A stretch of DNA of 16,564 bases from Chthoniobacterales bacterium (GTDB lineage: Bacteria > Verrucomicrobiota > Verrucomicrobiae > Chthoniobacterales > UBA10450), in NCBI GenBank assembly GCA_003244125.1, contig QHBL01000051.1:1604-18167 (forward strand), given 5' to 3'. This document shows, in pieces, positions 1 to 7,543 of this stretch (position 1 is its first letter; the number at the start of each line of letters is the position of its first letter). The notes under the pieces were generated by a model that did not search any database, was not told the origin of the DNA, and saw only the letters and a list, made by a program, of their open reading frames with translations. The translations under genes were made by a program, and so were the position numbers.

Positions 1-702
1 CCCCAGCGTCAGATTATCCGGCAACATCCGGGCCAGTTGCCGGTCCGAATCGTAATATTCCAGCGGAATAAACGCCGCTTTCGTCCGGTCGACCAACGCC
101 GACACCACCGCATCGAGCTTGTCGCTGTCCTGCCGGCAAAGCTTATCCAGCAACGACGCCGCCAGCGCCTGCCCGCTCAGGCTCTTGTTCAGCCCCTGCA
201 CCGTTTCCAGCGCCGCGGTCACCTCCGTTTCCGGGAATAACTGCTGAACGATGAGGAACTTGGCCAGCTGCTCGTCCCCGCGTTCCTGTAAATTGTAATG
301 CTGCTCGCTCTTCCGCTCCAGCTCCACCAGCCCGCCCTCGCCCCCCGGCGTATACAACGCCTGCGCGATCAGCGCGCTCTCGGGCGTCCCCGGCGTTTGT
401 CCCTTCGCCTGCATCCGCTGCTCGATCTCGCCCAACATGGACAGGATCTCCGGCGAATTCGGCTGCTGCTGGAGCAACGCCTCGAACTCCTGCATCGCCA
501 GCGCGTAAGAGCCGGCGCTGAAATACGCCTCCGCCAGCTTGCGCGAAACCCGCAGCTTCTCCTCCTCGCGCCCCAGCTTCCCATAAGCCTCTTTTAGAAT
601 CTCCAGGCTCTGGTAATCATCCGGATTCGTCCGGGCGATCACCTCGAACATATCGATCGTCTGGAGAATCTGCGCCTCGTCTGACTGCGTGTGTTCCAGC
701 AC
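1..702 (-). CDS. TPR plus MshEN-like (GspE/PilB-type) protein, N-terminal part
   Basis: This is an open frame running off the left edge, with 234 codons visible from a GTG at 702 (a TTG at 711 is also possible). An in-frame TAG at 718-720 blocks any start further upstream. The N-terminal half is helical, with TPR-like units around residues 20-90 (motifs such as DYQSLEILKEAYGKLG and EAYFSAGSYALAMQEFEALL). The C-terminal visible part (about 155-234) has a LLDKLCRQ...AFIPLEYYD...RMLPDNLTLG pattern. This matches the MshEN/T2SSE N-terminal domain found in front of GspE/PilB assembly ATPases. The ATPase itself, if present, would lie outside the window, so it may be a type II secretion/type IV pilus ATPase or a standalone MshEN protein. 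The start lies only 15 bp from the stop of the truncated tsaD, and no good ribosome binding site is visible, so its own 5' end may also have been affected by the rearrangement. Confidence 0.6.
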   Translation of the reverse strand, partial: MLEHTQSDEAQILQTIDMFEVIARTNPDDYQSLEILKEAYGKLGREEEKLRVSRKLAEAYFSAGSYALAMQEFEALLQQQPNSPEILSMLGEIEQRMQAKGQTPGTPESALIAQALYTPGGEGGLVELERKSEQHYNLQERGDEQLAKFLIVQQLFPETEVTAALETVQGLNKSLSGQALAASLLDKLCRQDSDKLDAVVSALVDRTKAAFIPLEYYDSDRQLARMLPDNLTLG

Positions 703-717
703 GAAAATCAAGCGAAG

Positions 718-1224
718 CTAGATTTGTACCGATGGGCCACCCGGCCGGTGTGCGCGGAAGACAGGCGTCTCGCCTGTCACGGCAGACGGGCGTCTCGCCT
801 GTCGGTCAGTTTCGACAGCCGGGACGGCTGTCTGCCTGGACAGGCGCGGACGCCTGTCTTCCGCGAAAAACGGCGAAAGCAAATGGCCTTCCAGGTGATT
901 GATAGCCAGGAACGGTTTGCCCGCGCCGATGGCGAGCGCCTTCGCCGCCGAATTTCCGACCAGCAACGAGCTGGCCAGACCGGGACCGCTCGTTGCCGCA
1001 AATGCATCCAGTTCACCCAGCTCGATCTCCGCCCGGGCCACAGCGCGCTCCAGCAGCTGGGGCAATTGCACGAGATGATTGCGCGCAGCTACTTCGGGCA
1101 CGACGCCGCCGAATTTCTCGTGCTCGCGAACCTGAGACGCCACCTCGCTGGCGAGCAGTCGCCGGTCGCGCAAAATCGCGACAGCCGTTTCATCGCAGGA
1201 AGTCTCGATCGCCAACACGGTCAT
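718..1224 (-). pseudogene. tsaD: tsaD, truncated after the metal-binding motif
   Basis: TsaD is the Kae1-family subunit that transfers threonylcarbamoyl to A37 of ANN-decoding tRNAs. The N-terminal half is clear: VLAIETSCDETAVAIL at residues 3-18, the FGGVVPEVAARNH segment at 38-50, TSGPGLASSLLVG at 78-90 and the metal-binding NHLEGH with H110 and H114. Homology stops at about residue 120. From A121 to the TAG at 718-720 the frame reads through a 113-bp palindromic repeat plus about 30 bp of unrelated sequence. The family is usually about 330-350 residues. The second ASKHA lobe and its later metal and substrate residues are therefore missing, and no matching sequence follows in the window. 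The ATG at 1224 is the start that fits the family, but it lies at the very edge of another palindrome, so there is no normal leader. As it stands the gene cannot make a working enzyme. A second copy elsewhere or an assembly collapse at the repeat are the alternatives. Confidence 0.85.
753..865. repeat. 113-bp nested palindromic repeat inside tsaD
   Basis: The outer arms begin CGCGGAAGACAGGCGT on the plus strand and end ACGCCTGTCTTCCGCG. Nested inside is a second inverted pair, GGCAGAC (from about 782) and GTCTGCC (to about 837). The whole element could fold into a long cruciform or RNA hairpin. Its right end coincides with residue 120/121 of tsaD, so it marks the break. No ORF or transposase is inside, so it is either a non-autonomous (MITE/REPIN-like) element or a recombination scar. 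Confidence 0.85.
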
Positions 1225-1303
1225 CCCGAGCGAAGCCGAGGGATCCCGTTGCGCAAGCTTAAAGGTAACTTCCACGGGATCCCTCGGCTACGCTCGGGAT
1301 GAC
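1220..1303. repeat. Palindromic hairpin repeat, copy 1
   Basis: The element is an almost perfect inverted repeat. The left arm is GTCATCCCGAG...CCGAGGGATCCCGT and the right arm is ACGGGATCCCTCGG...CTCGGGATGAC. It fills most of the gap between the S41 protease stop (1334) and tsaD. The left end contains the tsaD ATG (read on the minus strand as CTCGGGATGAC). It shares its core with copies at 6796-6876, 11503-11595 and, most closely, 16050-16134. A transcript hairpin here would sit directly at the tsaD start. Confidence 0.9.
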
Positions 1304-1333
1304 AAGTCTGTTCGGCAGTTCCTCGTTCGGCGC

Positions 1334-2632
1334 TTACTGCTTCACCGGCTGGGCACGCCGCGCGTTTTGTTGTGCGTAAATCATCACGCCCTTGAGCGCA
1401 TCGATCGCGCGCAGCATCTGTGGATCCCGCGTCCGGACCTGCGTCTTTTCGTCGTCGGTCTTTACGTCGCTATTGCGCGAAGCGAAGAGCGCCCGTTCCT
1501 GCTCCGTAGTCATGGGCACGGCGATGTTCGGCGCGACGCCATTGCCGTGGATGACCTGCTTGCTCGGGGTGTAATATTTCGCTGTGGTGAATCGCAGGGC
1601 CGAGCCGTCTGGCAACTGCAACACATTTTGCACCGACCCTTTCCCGAACGTCGTTTCCCCGACGATGATCGCCCGCTTCAAATCCTTCAGCGCGCCGGAG
1701 ACGATCTCCGCGCCACTTGCGCTCCCTTCATTCACCAGCACCGCCATCGGAAAACTCGGCCGCTCCTTCGCCACACCGGAGGTCTGATACTCACGCTCCT
1801 GTGAAGCAGCGCGCCCCTGCGTGGAAACGACGGTGGTATTCGGCGGCAAAAACTGACCGCAAACGTCCACCGCGCTGTTGAGCAGACCGCCGGGATTGTT
1901 GCGCAGATCGAGCACGAGCGCCTGCATTCCCTGCTTTTGTAATTCATCGAGCGCCTTGCCCAGGTCCTCCGCCGTCGGCTCGTTGAATTGCACGATGCGC
2001 ACGTAACCGACTTTAAAGGCGCCGGTGAGATCGCGCTCGAGCAAGTGCGCGGCTTTGACGCTTTGCACTTTCACTTCCGCCCGGTCCAGCGCGTAATCTT
2101 TCAGCTCTTTCGTCGATGGCCGCAACACGGTCAGCGTCGCTTTCTGTCCCGATTTGCCGCGCAATAAATTCACCGCCTGTTGCAGTTCGAGCTTCTCCGT
2201 CGGCGCGCCATTGATTTTCAAAATTTGATCGCCGGCCAGGATTCCCGCTTTGGCCGCGGGCGTATCTTCCATCGGCGTGACCACAGTGAGCACGCCATTC
2301 TTCATCGAGACTTCGATGCCGAGGCCGTTGAAGCGGCTGCGGGTGTCGTCCTGCATGTCGCGAAAATCATCCGGCTCCATGAACTGGCTGTGGGGATCGA
2401 GCGAGGAGAGCATGCCTTTCATCGCGGCGTAAACCAGATCGTGATAGCTCGTCTTATTGCCATCGACGTAGTCCTGCCGCAGCAACTGCACCGCCTTGGC
2501 AAAAACGGCGATCTCGCTGTAGCCGTCATCCGCATTGGTCTCGGCCGCGTGCAGATTAAACACTCGCGTGACCAGTAGCGCGTTGATGACCGCGAGCAGC
2601 GCCACGATTGATAAAACGAATCGCCTTCTCAT
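1334..2632 (-). CDS. ctpA: C-terminal processing protease (S41 family, PDZ domain)
   Basis: This is a periplasmic or membrane-anchored serine protease of the CtpA/Prc type, which trims or degrades envelope proteins from their C-termini. The start chosen is the ATG at 2632 (MRRRFVLSIVALL), because it opens directly into a signal-anchor hydrophobic stretch (about residues 4-25). A TTG at 2677 would only add 15 unremarkable residues. The protein is 432 residues, normal for the family. Visible parts are an N-terminal cap helix region with SSLDPHSQFM (about 76-85), a PDZ domain at about 103-175 (GVLTVVTPMEDTPAAKAGIL) and the protease core with RNNPGGLL (about 244-251). The catalytic Ser lies in NEGSASGAEI (S306) and the catalytic Lys in TFGKGSVQ (K331). 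The 25-residue Ser-Lys spacing is the canonical one. It is divergent from the DUF885 gene with 76 bp between the starts. Confidence 0.93.
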   Translation of the reverse strand: MRRRFVLSIVALLAVINALLVTRVFNLHAAETNADDGYSEIAVFAKAVQLLRQDYVDGNKTSYHDLVYAAMKGMLSSLDPHSQFMEPDDFRDMQDDTRSRFNGLGIEVSMKNGVLTVVTPMEDTPAAKAGILAGDQILKINGAPTEKLELQQAVNLLRGKSGQKATLTVLRPSTKELKDYALDRAEVKVQSVKAAHLLERDLTGAFKVGYVRIVQFNEPTAEDLGKALDELQKQGMQALVLDLRNNPGGLLNSAVDVCGQFLPPNTTVVSTQGRAASQEREYQTSGVAKERPSFPMAVLVNEGSASGAEIVSGALKDLKRAIIVGETTFGKGSVQNVLQLPDGSALRFTTAKYYTPSKQVIHGNGVAPNIAVPMTTEQERALFASRNSDVKTDDEKTQVRTRDPQMLRAIDALKGVMIYAQQNARRAQPVKQ

Positions 2633-2708
2633 CCCATCACGAGTGTCGTTCAGTGGGAATTCTTTGGCAACGCGCAAACGGGCGGTTTACCGTCCGCGCC
2701 ACAAACTG

Positions 2709-4469
2709 ATGAGACGTTTCGCCTGCATACTCGCGCTCGCGCTGATGTGGCCGGTGCTCGCGCCCGCCGCGCAGGACGCGGACGCGGAGTTCACCGCCGT
2801 CGCTGAAGAATTCATCAAGGGTTATCTCAACGCGCGACCGCTTCTCGGCACCCAACTGGGCTTGCACGAATACGACGGCCGCGCGCCTGATTACAGCCGG
2901 CTGGCGATCGATGCGGAGCTCCAGCGCCTGCGCCGGTTTGAAGATCGGCTGCGCAAATTCTCACCGGAAAAACTGCGGCCGCGCACGGCGATCGATCTAC
3001 GCATACTCCAGGCGGCAGTGGCGAACGAGCTCTTCGAGTTTCAGGAGACGCACAAATTCGAGCGCAATCCGATGACCTATGCCGAGTGCGCGAATCTTAA
3101 TATTTATATCGCGCGCAACTGGACGCCGCTCGAAGAACGCGTCCGCAGCCTCACCGCCATCGAATCGCAGATTCCGAACACGCTCATCGCGGGGAAAACG
3201 AATCTCGATCCTGTTTTGCCGCAGCCATACGTCGAGCTCGCGATCGAGGTCGCTCGCGGCTCCGCTGATTTCCTGCGCAAGGACATGGTCGCCGCGGTGG
3301 ACGCGGTGAAAGACCAGGAAGTGCGCGGCAATTTCATGGAGGCAAATCGCAAAGCCGTGCTGGCTCTGACCGATTTCGCCACCTGGCTCGAGAAGGAGAA
3401 GTTGCCCAAAGCGTCTCCCGATTTCGGCATCGGCGAGGCGAAGTTTCAGCGCTGGCTCAACGAGACCGAGCTGGTGGATGCGCCACCGGAAAAAATTCTC
3501 GAGTTCGGTCTCGAGCTGATCAAGGCCGACCAGCAGGCGTTCAGCGAAGCGGCAAAAGTGATTGATCCAAACAAACCTGCGACCGAAGTCTTCAAGCTCA
3601 TTCAAAAGGAACATCCGGCGGCGGACCTTTTGATCCCGGAGATCGGCAAAAGTCTCGATCAAATCCGCAGCTTCGTCACCGAGCACAAGATCGTCGGCAT
3701 TCCCTCGAACGTGCGCGCGCAGGTAAAAGCAACTCCGCAATACGATCGCGCTACGACATTCGCATCGATGGACACTCCGGGACCGTTCGAGACGAAGGCG
3801 ACGGAAGCGTTCTACTACGTCACCCCGGTCGAGCCTGAATGGACGGAGCAGCAAAAAGAGGAATGGCTCACTTCATTCAACAAATACGACGCGGACATCA
3901 CCTCAGTGCATGAAGCTTACCCCGGCCACTACGTGCAATACCTGCATCTCAATGCTTCCAGCGCGACGAAAATCGAGAAGATTTTTCACAGCTACGCCTT
4001 CGAGGAAGGCTGGGCGCATTACTGCGAGCAGATGATGCTGGAGCAGGGATTCGGCGGCCCGAAGAAGCCGCCCGGCAGCGACGAGGAGAAGAAGCGCGCG
4101 GCCAAGTATCGCATGGCGCAGGCCGACGAGTCGCTGCTGCGTTTATGCCGGCTGGTCTGCTCGATCAAAATGCATACGCAGAAAATGTCCGTCGATGAAG
4201 CGACGAAGTTCTTCATGGAAAACTGCTACTACGAAGAAAAGCCGGCCCGAAGCGAAGCCATGCGCGGCACCTTCGATTACGGCTACATGAACTACGCGCT
4301 CGGCAAATGGCAGATTCTGAAACTGCGCGATGACTTCAAAGCGCAGGAGGGCGACAAGTTCGCATTAGAGAAATTTCACAATCAACTACTCGACCACGGC
4401 ATGCCGCCCATTCGTTTGCTACGTGAGTTGATGCTGAAGGACAAGGGGAAGTGGGACGCCACCCTGTAG
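2709..4469 (+). CDS. Secreted DUF885 family protein, predicted metallopeptidase
   Basis: The protein has 586 residues from the ATG at 2709. That start gives a clean signal peptide (MRRFACILALALMWPVLAPAA, cleavage probably near residue 21). The frame is open further upstream to 2535, but that extension overlaps the divergent protease gene and has no family match. DUF885 proteins are predicted zinc peptidases that are mostly uncharacterised. The diagnostic HEAYPGH motif is present (H401, E402, H407), followed about 25 residues later by EEGWAHYCEQMM (E432/E433), a likely third ligand region. A conserved MRGTFDYGYMNYALGK-type tail segment is also seen. The length fits the family. The TAG stop falls inside a palindromic repeat (CTGTAGCGG). 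The likely role is degradation of peptides outside the cytoplasm; the substrate is unknown. Confidence 0.88.
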   Translation: MRRFACILALALMWPVLAPAAQDADAEFTAVAEEFIKGYLNARPLLGTQLGLHEYDGRAPDYSRLAIDAELQRLRRFEDRLRKFSPEKLRPRTAIDLRILQAAVANELFEFQETHKFERNPMTYAECANLNIYIARNWTPLEERVRSLTAIESQIPNTLIAGKTNLDPVLPQPYVELAIEVARGSADFLRKDMVAAVDAVKDQEVRGNFMEANRKAVLALTDFATWLEKEKLPKASPDFGIGEAKFQRWLNETELVDAPPEKILEFGLELIKADQQAFSEAAKVIDPNKPATEVFKLIQKEHPAADLLIPEIGKSLDQIRSFVTEHKIVGIPSNVRAQVKATPQYDRATTFASMDTPGPFETKATEAFYYVTPVEPEWTEQQKEEWLTSFNKYDADITSVHEAYPGHYVQYLHLNASSATKIEKIFHSYAFEEGWAHYCEQMMLEQGFGGPKKPPGSDEEKKRAAKYRMAQADESLLRLCRLVCSIKMHTQKMSVDEATKFFMENCYYEEKPARSEAMRGTFDYGYMNYALGKWQILKLRDDFKAQEGDKFALEKFHNQLLDHGMPPIRLLRELMLKDKGKWDATL

Positions 4470-4542
4470 CGGCGCTCTGTGACCGCCGAATCCGTACCGT
4501 AAGAAACGCAACCATTCCGCGATCATAGACGCACCGCTACAG
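4464..4542. repeat. Degenerate inverted repeat, possible bidirectional terminator
   Basis: Arms of about 25 bp (CTGTAGCGGCGCTCTGTGAC at 4464-4483 and, inverted, ATAGACGCACCGCTACAG ending at 4542) pair imperfectly across a 30-bp loop. The element lies between the converging DUF885 and pqiB genes and contains the DUF885 stop codon. It has no U-tract, so intrinsic termination is uncertain. Confidence 0.65.
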
Positions 4543-4593
4543 ACAAGGGAGGAAGGAAGCGATATAGCATTAAAGCTTTACATCAGTGACGCT

Positions 4594-6150
4594 TCAACGC
4601 GATCTTTCGCGGCTCTGTCTTGGCGTGGGGGAGGGTGTTGGCATGTCTTTGGGTTTCCCGAAGATAAGCGCGTTGGGCTTGCGCCTGAGCAGCTCAGTCA
4701 AATCGTGCACCGAACGCAGTGTTTCATCGAGCTGGCGGATCGCGCCTGTTAATTCGCGATAGATTTCCGAATTTTTATCATATCCAGCCAGCGTCTTTTT
4801 CACGCCGGCGAGCGTTTCCGAGAGATTGTTTACCGTTTTCTCCAGGTCCAGAGCCTTTAACTTGTCCAGCAAATCGCCGGCCTTATCTTCCAACTGCGCC
4901 AGACCTCCGGATGGGACCGTGGGCAGGACCTTGTAGTTCGCGATCTCGATCACGCTCGCAGGCCCGGGGTTTTTTTGGATGTCCAAGTCCACGAACTGCT
5001 GGCCAGTGAGCAAACTGCCCGATTTCAAACTGGCGCGCAGCCCTTTCTCCACGTTGCTGGCGATGAATTGCTGGGCGGCGTCGGGATTCTCCGGCGGCAA
5101 CTCGGTAATCAGGCTCGGATCAATTTTTATGAGCACCGGCACTCTCTGCTGCGGATCGGCCGGCAGATACCGGAACGAAATTCCTTCCACGGTGCCGATG
5201 CGAACGCCGCGGAACTCGACCGGCGCCTCGGGGCTGAGCCCGCGCACACTCTCGGTAAAGAGAAGCAGGTAAGGCAGGCTCGTTTTCATCACGAATTTTT
5301 TCGTGTCCTCGAAACTGTTGTAGAGGGTAAAGATCGCGTTATCGGCGACGGGCGGCGAAGTCGTTTCGTCGTCTGGTTCGCTAAAGGTGATCCCGCTCAT
5401 AAGCAGGGTCTCGAGCGTGCCGGTGCGCACGTGCAAGCCGTTCGCGCCCACGTCCACATCGATGCCGCTGATGTTCCAGAATTTGCTGTCGGCGCGGACC
5501 AGCTTTGCGAAATCCGCGTTGATGAAAGCAGTGAACTCGACCTTCCCCGTCTGAGGATGAAAAACGCGGGTCTCGATTTTCCCCGCGTTCAGACCCTTGT
5601 AGGTAATGGTGGAGCCTGGCGCGATCCCGCCGGCCTGATCGGAGACGAGGGTAATATGCAAACCGGGCACGCCTTTTGGAGTAACGGGCGGCTGCTCGAG
5701 CCCGACGAAATCGCGACGTTCTTCTTTGGAAAGACCGGGAGCAAGCTCGATGTACGACCCCGAGACAATGGTGGTCAAACCGGATATTCCCGCTCCGCCG
5801 TAGCGTGGTCGCACCACCCAGATTTGGGTGTCTTTGCGCAACAGTTCGTTCGCCTCGCTCGTCATTTGGAGAGTGACGATGACGCCGTTTAAATCTCGCG
5901 TCAGCCGGACGCGATCGACGGTTCCAATGTTCACGTTCCGGCAAAGCACAGGTGTTTTGCCGGCAATGATGCCCTCGGCCGTTTCAAAACGAACAGTCAC
6001 TTCCGGGCCACGCGCGGAGTAGTATTTCCAAACTAGCCAGAGACTGAGCAGCGCCGCCACCACGGGGATAATCCAAACGGGCGAAAACCGCTGCACCGGC
6101 TTGACTACTGGCGCGACCGGCGGGCGAGAAGGCGAAGTAGGTTCAGCCAT
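4594..6150 (-). CDS. pqiB: PqiB/MlaD-type MCE-domain protein
   Basis: This is an inner-membrane-anchored periplasmic MCE protein that in E. coli builds a hexameric tunnel for lipid or hydrophobic-molecule transport between membranes. It has 518 residues from ATG 6150. There is a proline-rich cytoplasmic start, one transmembrane helix at about 25-44 (WIIPVVAALLSLWLVW) and three MCE domains at about 47-140, 163-258 and 290-395. These carry typical PVLCRNVNIGTVD, ITYKGLNAGKIETR and VEFRGVRIGTVEGI motifs. A coiled-coil-like tail at about 415-490 is expected to extend the tunnel. Three MCE domains and this length match PqiB rather than single-domain MlaD. Its ATG overlaps the stop of pqiA part 2 by 8 bp, which implies co-translation. 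No pqiC lipoprotein follows; the next gene is convergent. Confidence 0.92.
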   Translation of the reverse strand: MAEPTSPSRPPVAPVVKPVQRFSPVWIIPVVAALLSLWLVWKYYSARGPEVTVRFETAEGIIAGKTPVLCRNVNIGTVDRVRLTRDLNGVIVTLQMTSEANELLRKDTQIWVVRPRYGGAGISGLTTIVSGSYIELAPGLSKEERRDFVGLEQPPVTPKGVPGLHITLVSDQAGGIAPGSTITYKGLNAGKIETRVFHPQTGKVEFTAFINADFAKLVRADSKFWNISGIDVDVGANGLHVRTGTLETLLMSGITFSEPDDETTSPPVADNAIFTLYNSFEDTKKFVMKTSLPYLLLFTESVRGLSPEAPVEFRGVRIGTVEGISFRYLPADPQQRVPVLIKIDPSLITELPPENPDAAQQFIASNVEKGLRASLKSGSLLTGQQFVDLDIQKNPGPASVIEIANYKVLPTVPSGGLAQLEDKAGDLLDKLKALDLEKTVNNLSETLAGVKKTLAGYDKNSEIYRELTGAIRQLDETLRSVHDLTELLRRKPNALIFGKPKDMPTPSPTPRQSRERSR

Positions 6151-6781
6151 TGAGTTTATTGGCCGCGTTTTTCGGGCGGGCAGCGGCGTCCCAGATTAAT
6201 CGTGGATCGAAGGTGATCGCGGCCAGCATGGTTAGAATCACGACCGCGGCGAAGGAGATGGCGGCGGCTCCGGCGTGGATCGACATGGTCGAGCCCAGCT
6301 GCACCACCGCCACCAGGATGGCGACCACGAAGACATCCACCATCGACCAGCGCCCGACGAATTCCGTCACCCGATAAAGTCGGGTCATTCCGCGCGGCCT
6401 CCAGCCTGTGCGCGCCGCGAGACAGAGCGCGAGGATGGAGATGATTTTCACGATGGGGATGAGAATGCTGGCAGTAAAGATAATGATGGCCACCGGATAA
6501 TCGTGATCCTGCCAGAATTGAATGACGCCGCCGATGATGGTGTTTTCCTGCGTGCCCTTGTAAGATTCGACGCGCAAAATCGGGAGCAGATTTGCCGGGA
6601 AATAAAGGATCATGGCCGCGAACGTCAGAGCCAGAGTACGCTGCAAACTTTGCGGGTTGCGCAAATGCAGTCGGCCATGACAGCGCGGACAACGGCCGAG
6701 GGCGATCGGATCGACGCGACCGCAGGAATGGCAGAGGGCGAGGCCGGCGGCGGCGGCGGATTCAGGCGCAAAGGTATTCAT
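6143..6781 (-). CDS. pqiA: PqiA-domain membrane protein, second half
   Basis: This is a 212-residue single PqiA domain. An N-terminal zinc-ribbon-like CHSC...CPRC set (C17, C20, C31, C34) is followed by about four membrane segments (about 50-70, 95-122, 148-166, 172-192). The family signature stretches LALTFAAMILYFPANLLPIL and RWSMVDVFVVAILVAVVQLG are present. PqiA is the inner-membrane partner of the PqiB tunnel; its exact role (lipid loading or extraction) is still inferred. E. coli PqiA has two such domains in one chain of about 417 residues, whereas here they are two genes. The start is ATG 6781. A palindromic repeat (6796-6876) fills the 42-bp gap to the preceding gene and extends into that gene's end. 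The stop overlaps pqiB. Confidence 0.92.
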   Translation of the reverse strand: MNTFAPESAAAAGLALCHSCGRVDPIALGRCPRCHGRLHLRNPQSLQRTLALTFAAMILYFPANLLPILRVESYKGTQENTIIGGVIQFWQDHDYPVAIIIFTASILIPIVKIISILALCLAARTGWRPRGMTRLYRVTEFVGRWSMVDVFVVAILVAVVQLGSTMSIHAGAAAISFAAVVILTMLAAITFDPRLIWDAAARPKNAANKLNG

Positions 6782-6795
6782 GCTGCCATCGCATG

Positions 6796-6876
6796 TGTCA
6801 TTCTGAGCGCAGCGAAGAACCTCTCAACATATCCCGGGGAATGGTTCGTGAGGTCCTCGCTTAGCTCGGGATGACA
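6796..6876. repeat. Palindromic hairpin repeat, copy 2, inside the pqi operon
   Basis: The left end TGTCATTCTGAGCGCAGCGA and the right end AGCTCGGGATGACA are inverted versions of the family ends seen at 1220-1303 and 11503-11595. The inner arms (GAACCTC / GAGGTCC) also pair. It lies across the end of pqiA part 1 and just upstream of pqiA part 2. In the mRNA it would form an intra-operon hairpin, as REP elements do, and could alter mRNA stability or the stoichiometry of the two PqiA halves. Confidence 0.85.
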
Positions 6877-7543
6877 GGCTTGGCTGGCTGCTCTCCAGAC
6901 GTGTCCAGATTTCGCGCGGATCTATGGATGCGATCGCGGCGGTCAAACAAATGATCAACCCGACGAAGGCCCAGAAGGACAGGCCCAGGGTTAAAGTCGC
7001 CAGCTTGCCCAGCTTCATCAGGCTAACCAGCACCCCCAGCAAATAGACTTCGATCATGTTCCATTTCCGCGCTCGATAAACCCAGCGGCAAAGTGGAATC
7101 GCGTCCGGCAATCGCCGCCCGGCCATTAACGGCAAAAGCAAATAGAGCAGGCCACCGATCATGAGCGCCGGCGCGGCCAGGGTAAAGATAGCGACCGCCA
7201 TTGCCAGGTAAGGGTAACCTTGATTTTCCAAACCGGAGACGCTTTGCCAAAGCAACATCTGGCTTTCGCGAAATTCCGCTTGCAAGCTGAGGAAGGGGAA
7301 AGAGTTCGCCACTATAAACAGCGGCGCGGCAGCGAGAACAAAGGCGACCGCGCGCCGCAGCGAATTACGCCGGTAGCCAAACAGCAGCGCGCCGCAGCGC
7401 GAGCAGACGATGCGTTCGCCTTCGTGCAAAACCGGGGCCTGAAAAAGCGCGTCGCATTCTGGGCAGGCCAGGTGCTCTGAGGAGCCGGAAGGACGCAGTG
7501 TAAAAGCCGTGCGATCGCTGCGCGGAAGTGTCGCCTGCGTCAT
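6824..7543 (-). CDS. pqiA: PqiA-domain membrane protein, first half
   Basis: This is a 239-residue single PqiA domain with a zinc-ribbon pair CPEC...CSRC (C27, C30, C47, C50). About four membrane segments follow (about 64-86, 111-140, 163-178, 183-205), with RKWNMIEVYLLGVLVSLMKL equivalent to the RWSMVDVF segment of the second gene. It acts with PqiB in intermembrane transport. The ATG at 7543 overlaps the TAA of the upstream permease gene by one base (TAATG), indicating translational coupling. The native domain ends near IDPREIWTRL (about residue 216). The last 17 residues and the stop codon (from about residue 223) are encoded by a palindromic repeat, so the original C-terminus or stop has been replaced by repeat sequence. 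The domain itself looks intact and probably functional. Confidence 0.92.
   Translation of the reverse strand: MTQATLPRSDRTAFTLRPSGSSEHLACPECDALFQAPVLHEGERIVCSRCGALLFGYRRNSLRRAVAFVLAAAPLFIVANSFPFLSLQAEFRESQMLLWQSVSGLENQGYPYLAMAVAIFTLAAPALMIGGLLYLLLPLMAGRRLPDAIPLCRWVYRARKWNMIEVYLLGVLVSLMKLGKLATLTLGLSFWAFVGLIICLTAAIASIDPREIWTRLESSQPSLSSRAKRGPHEPFPGIC

Noticed and set aside
753..865. Insertion sequence with its own transposase
   Set aside because: Terminal inverted repeats exist, but 113 bp has no room for a transposase and no target-site duplication was evident.
691..1302. 203-residue plus-strand open frame across tsaD
   Set aside because: It is antisense to recognisable TsaD sequence and runs through both repeats, with no family resemblance.
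2535..2708. N-terminal extension of DUF885
   Set aside because: It overlaps the divergent S41 protease start. The signal peptide begins at 2709, so the extension is not coding.
2997..3854. 285-residue minus-strand open frame
   Set aside because: It is antisense to the conserved DUF885 gene and its composition is typical of antisense shadow frames.
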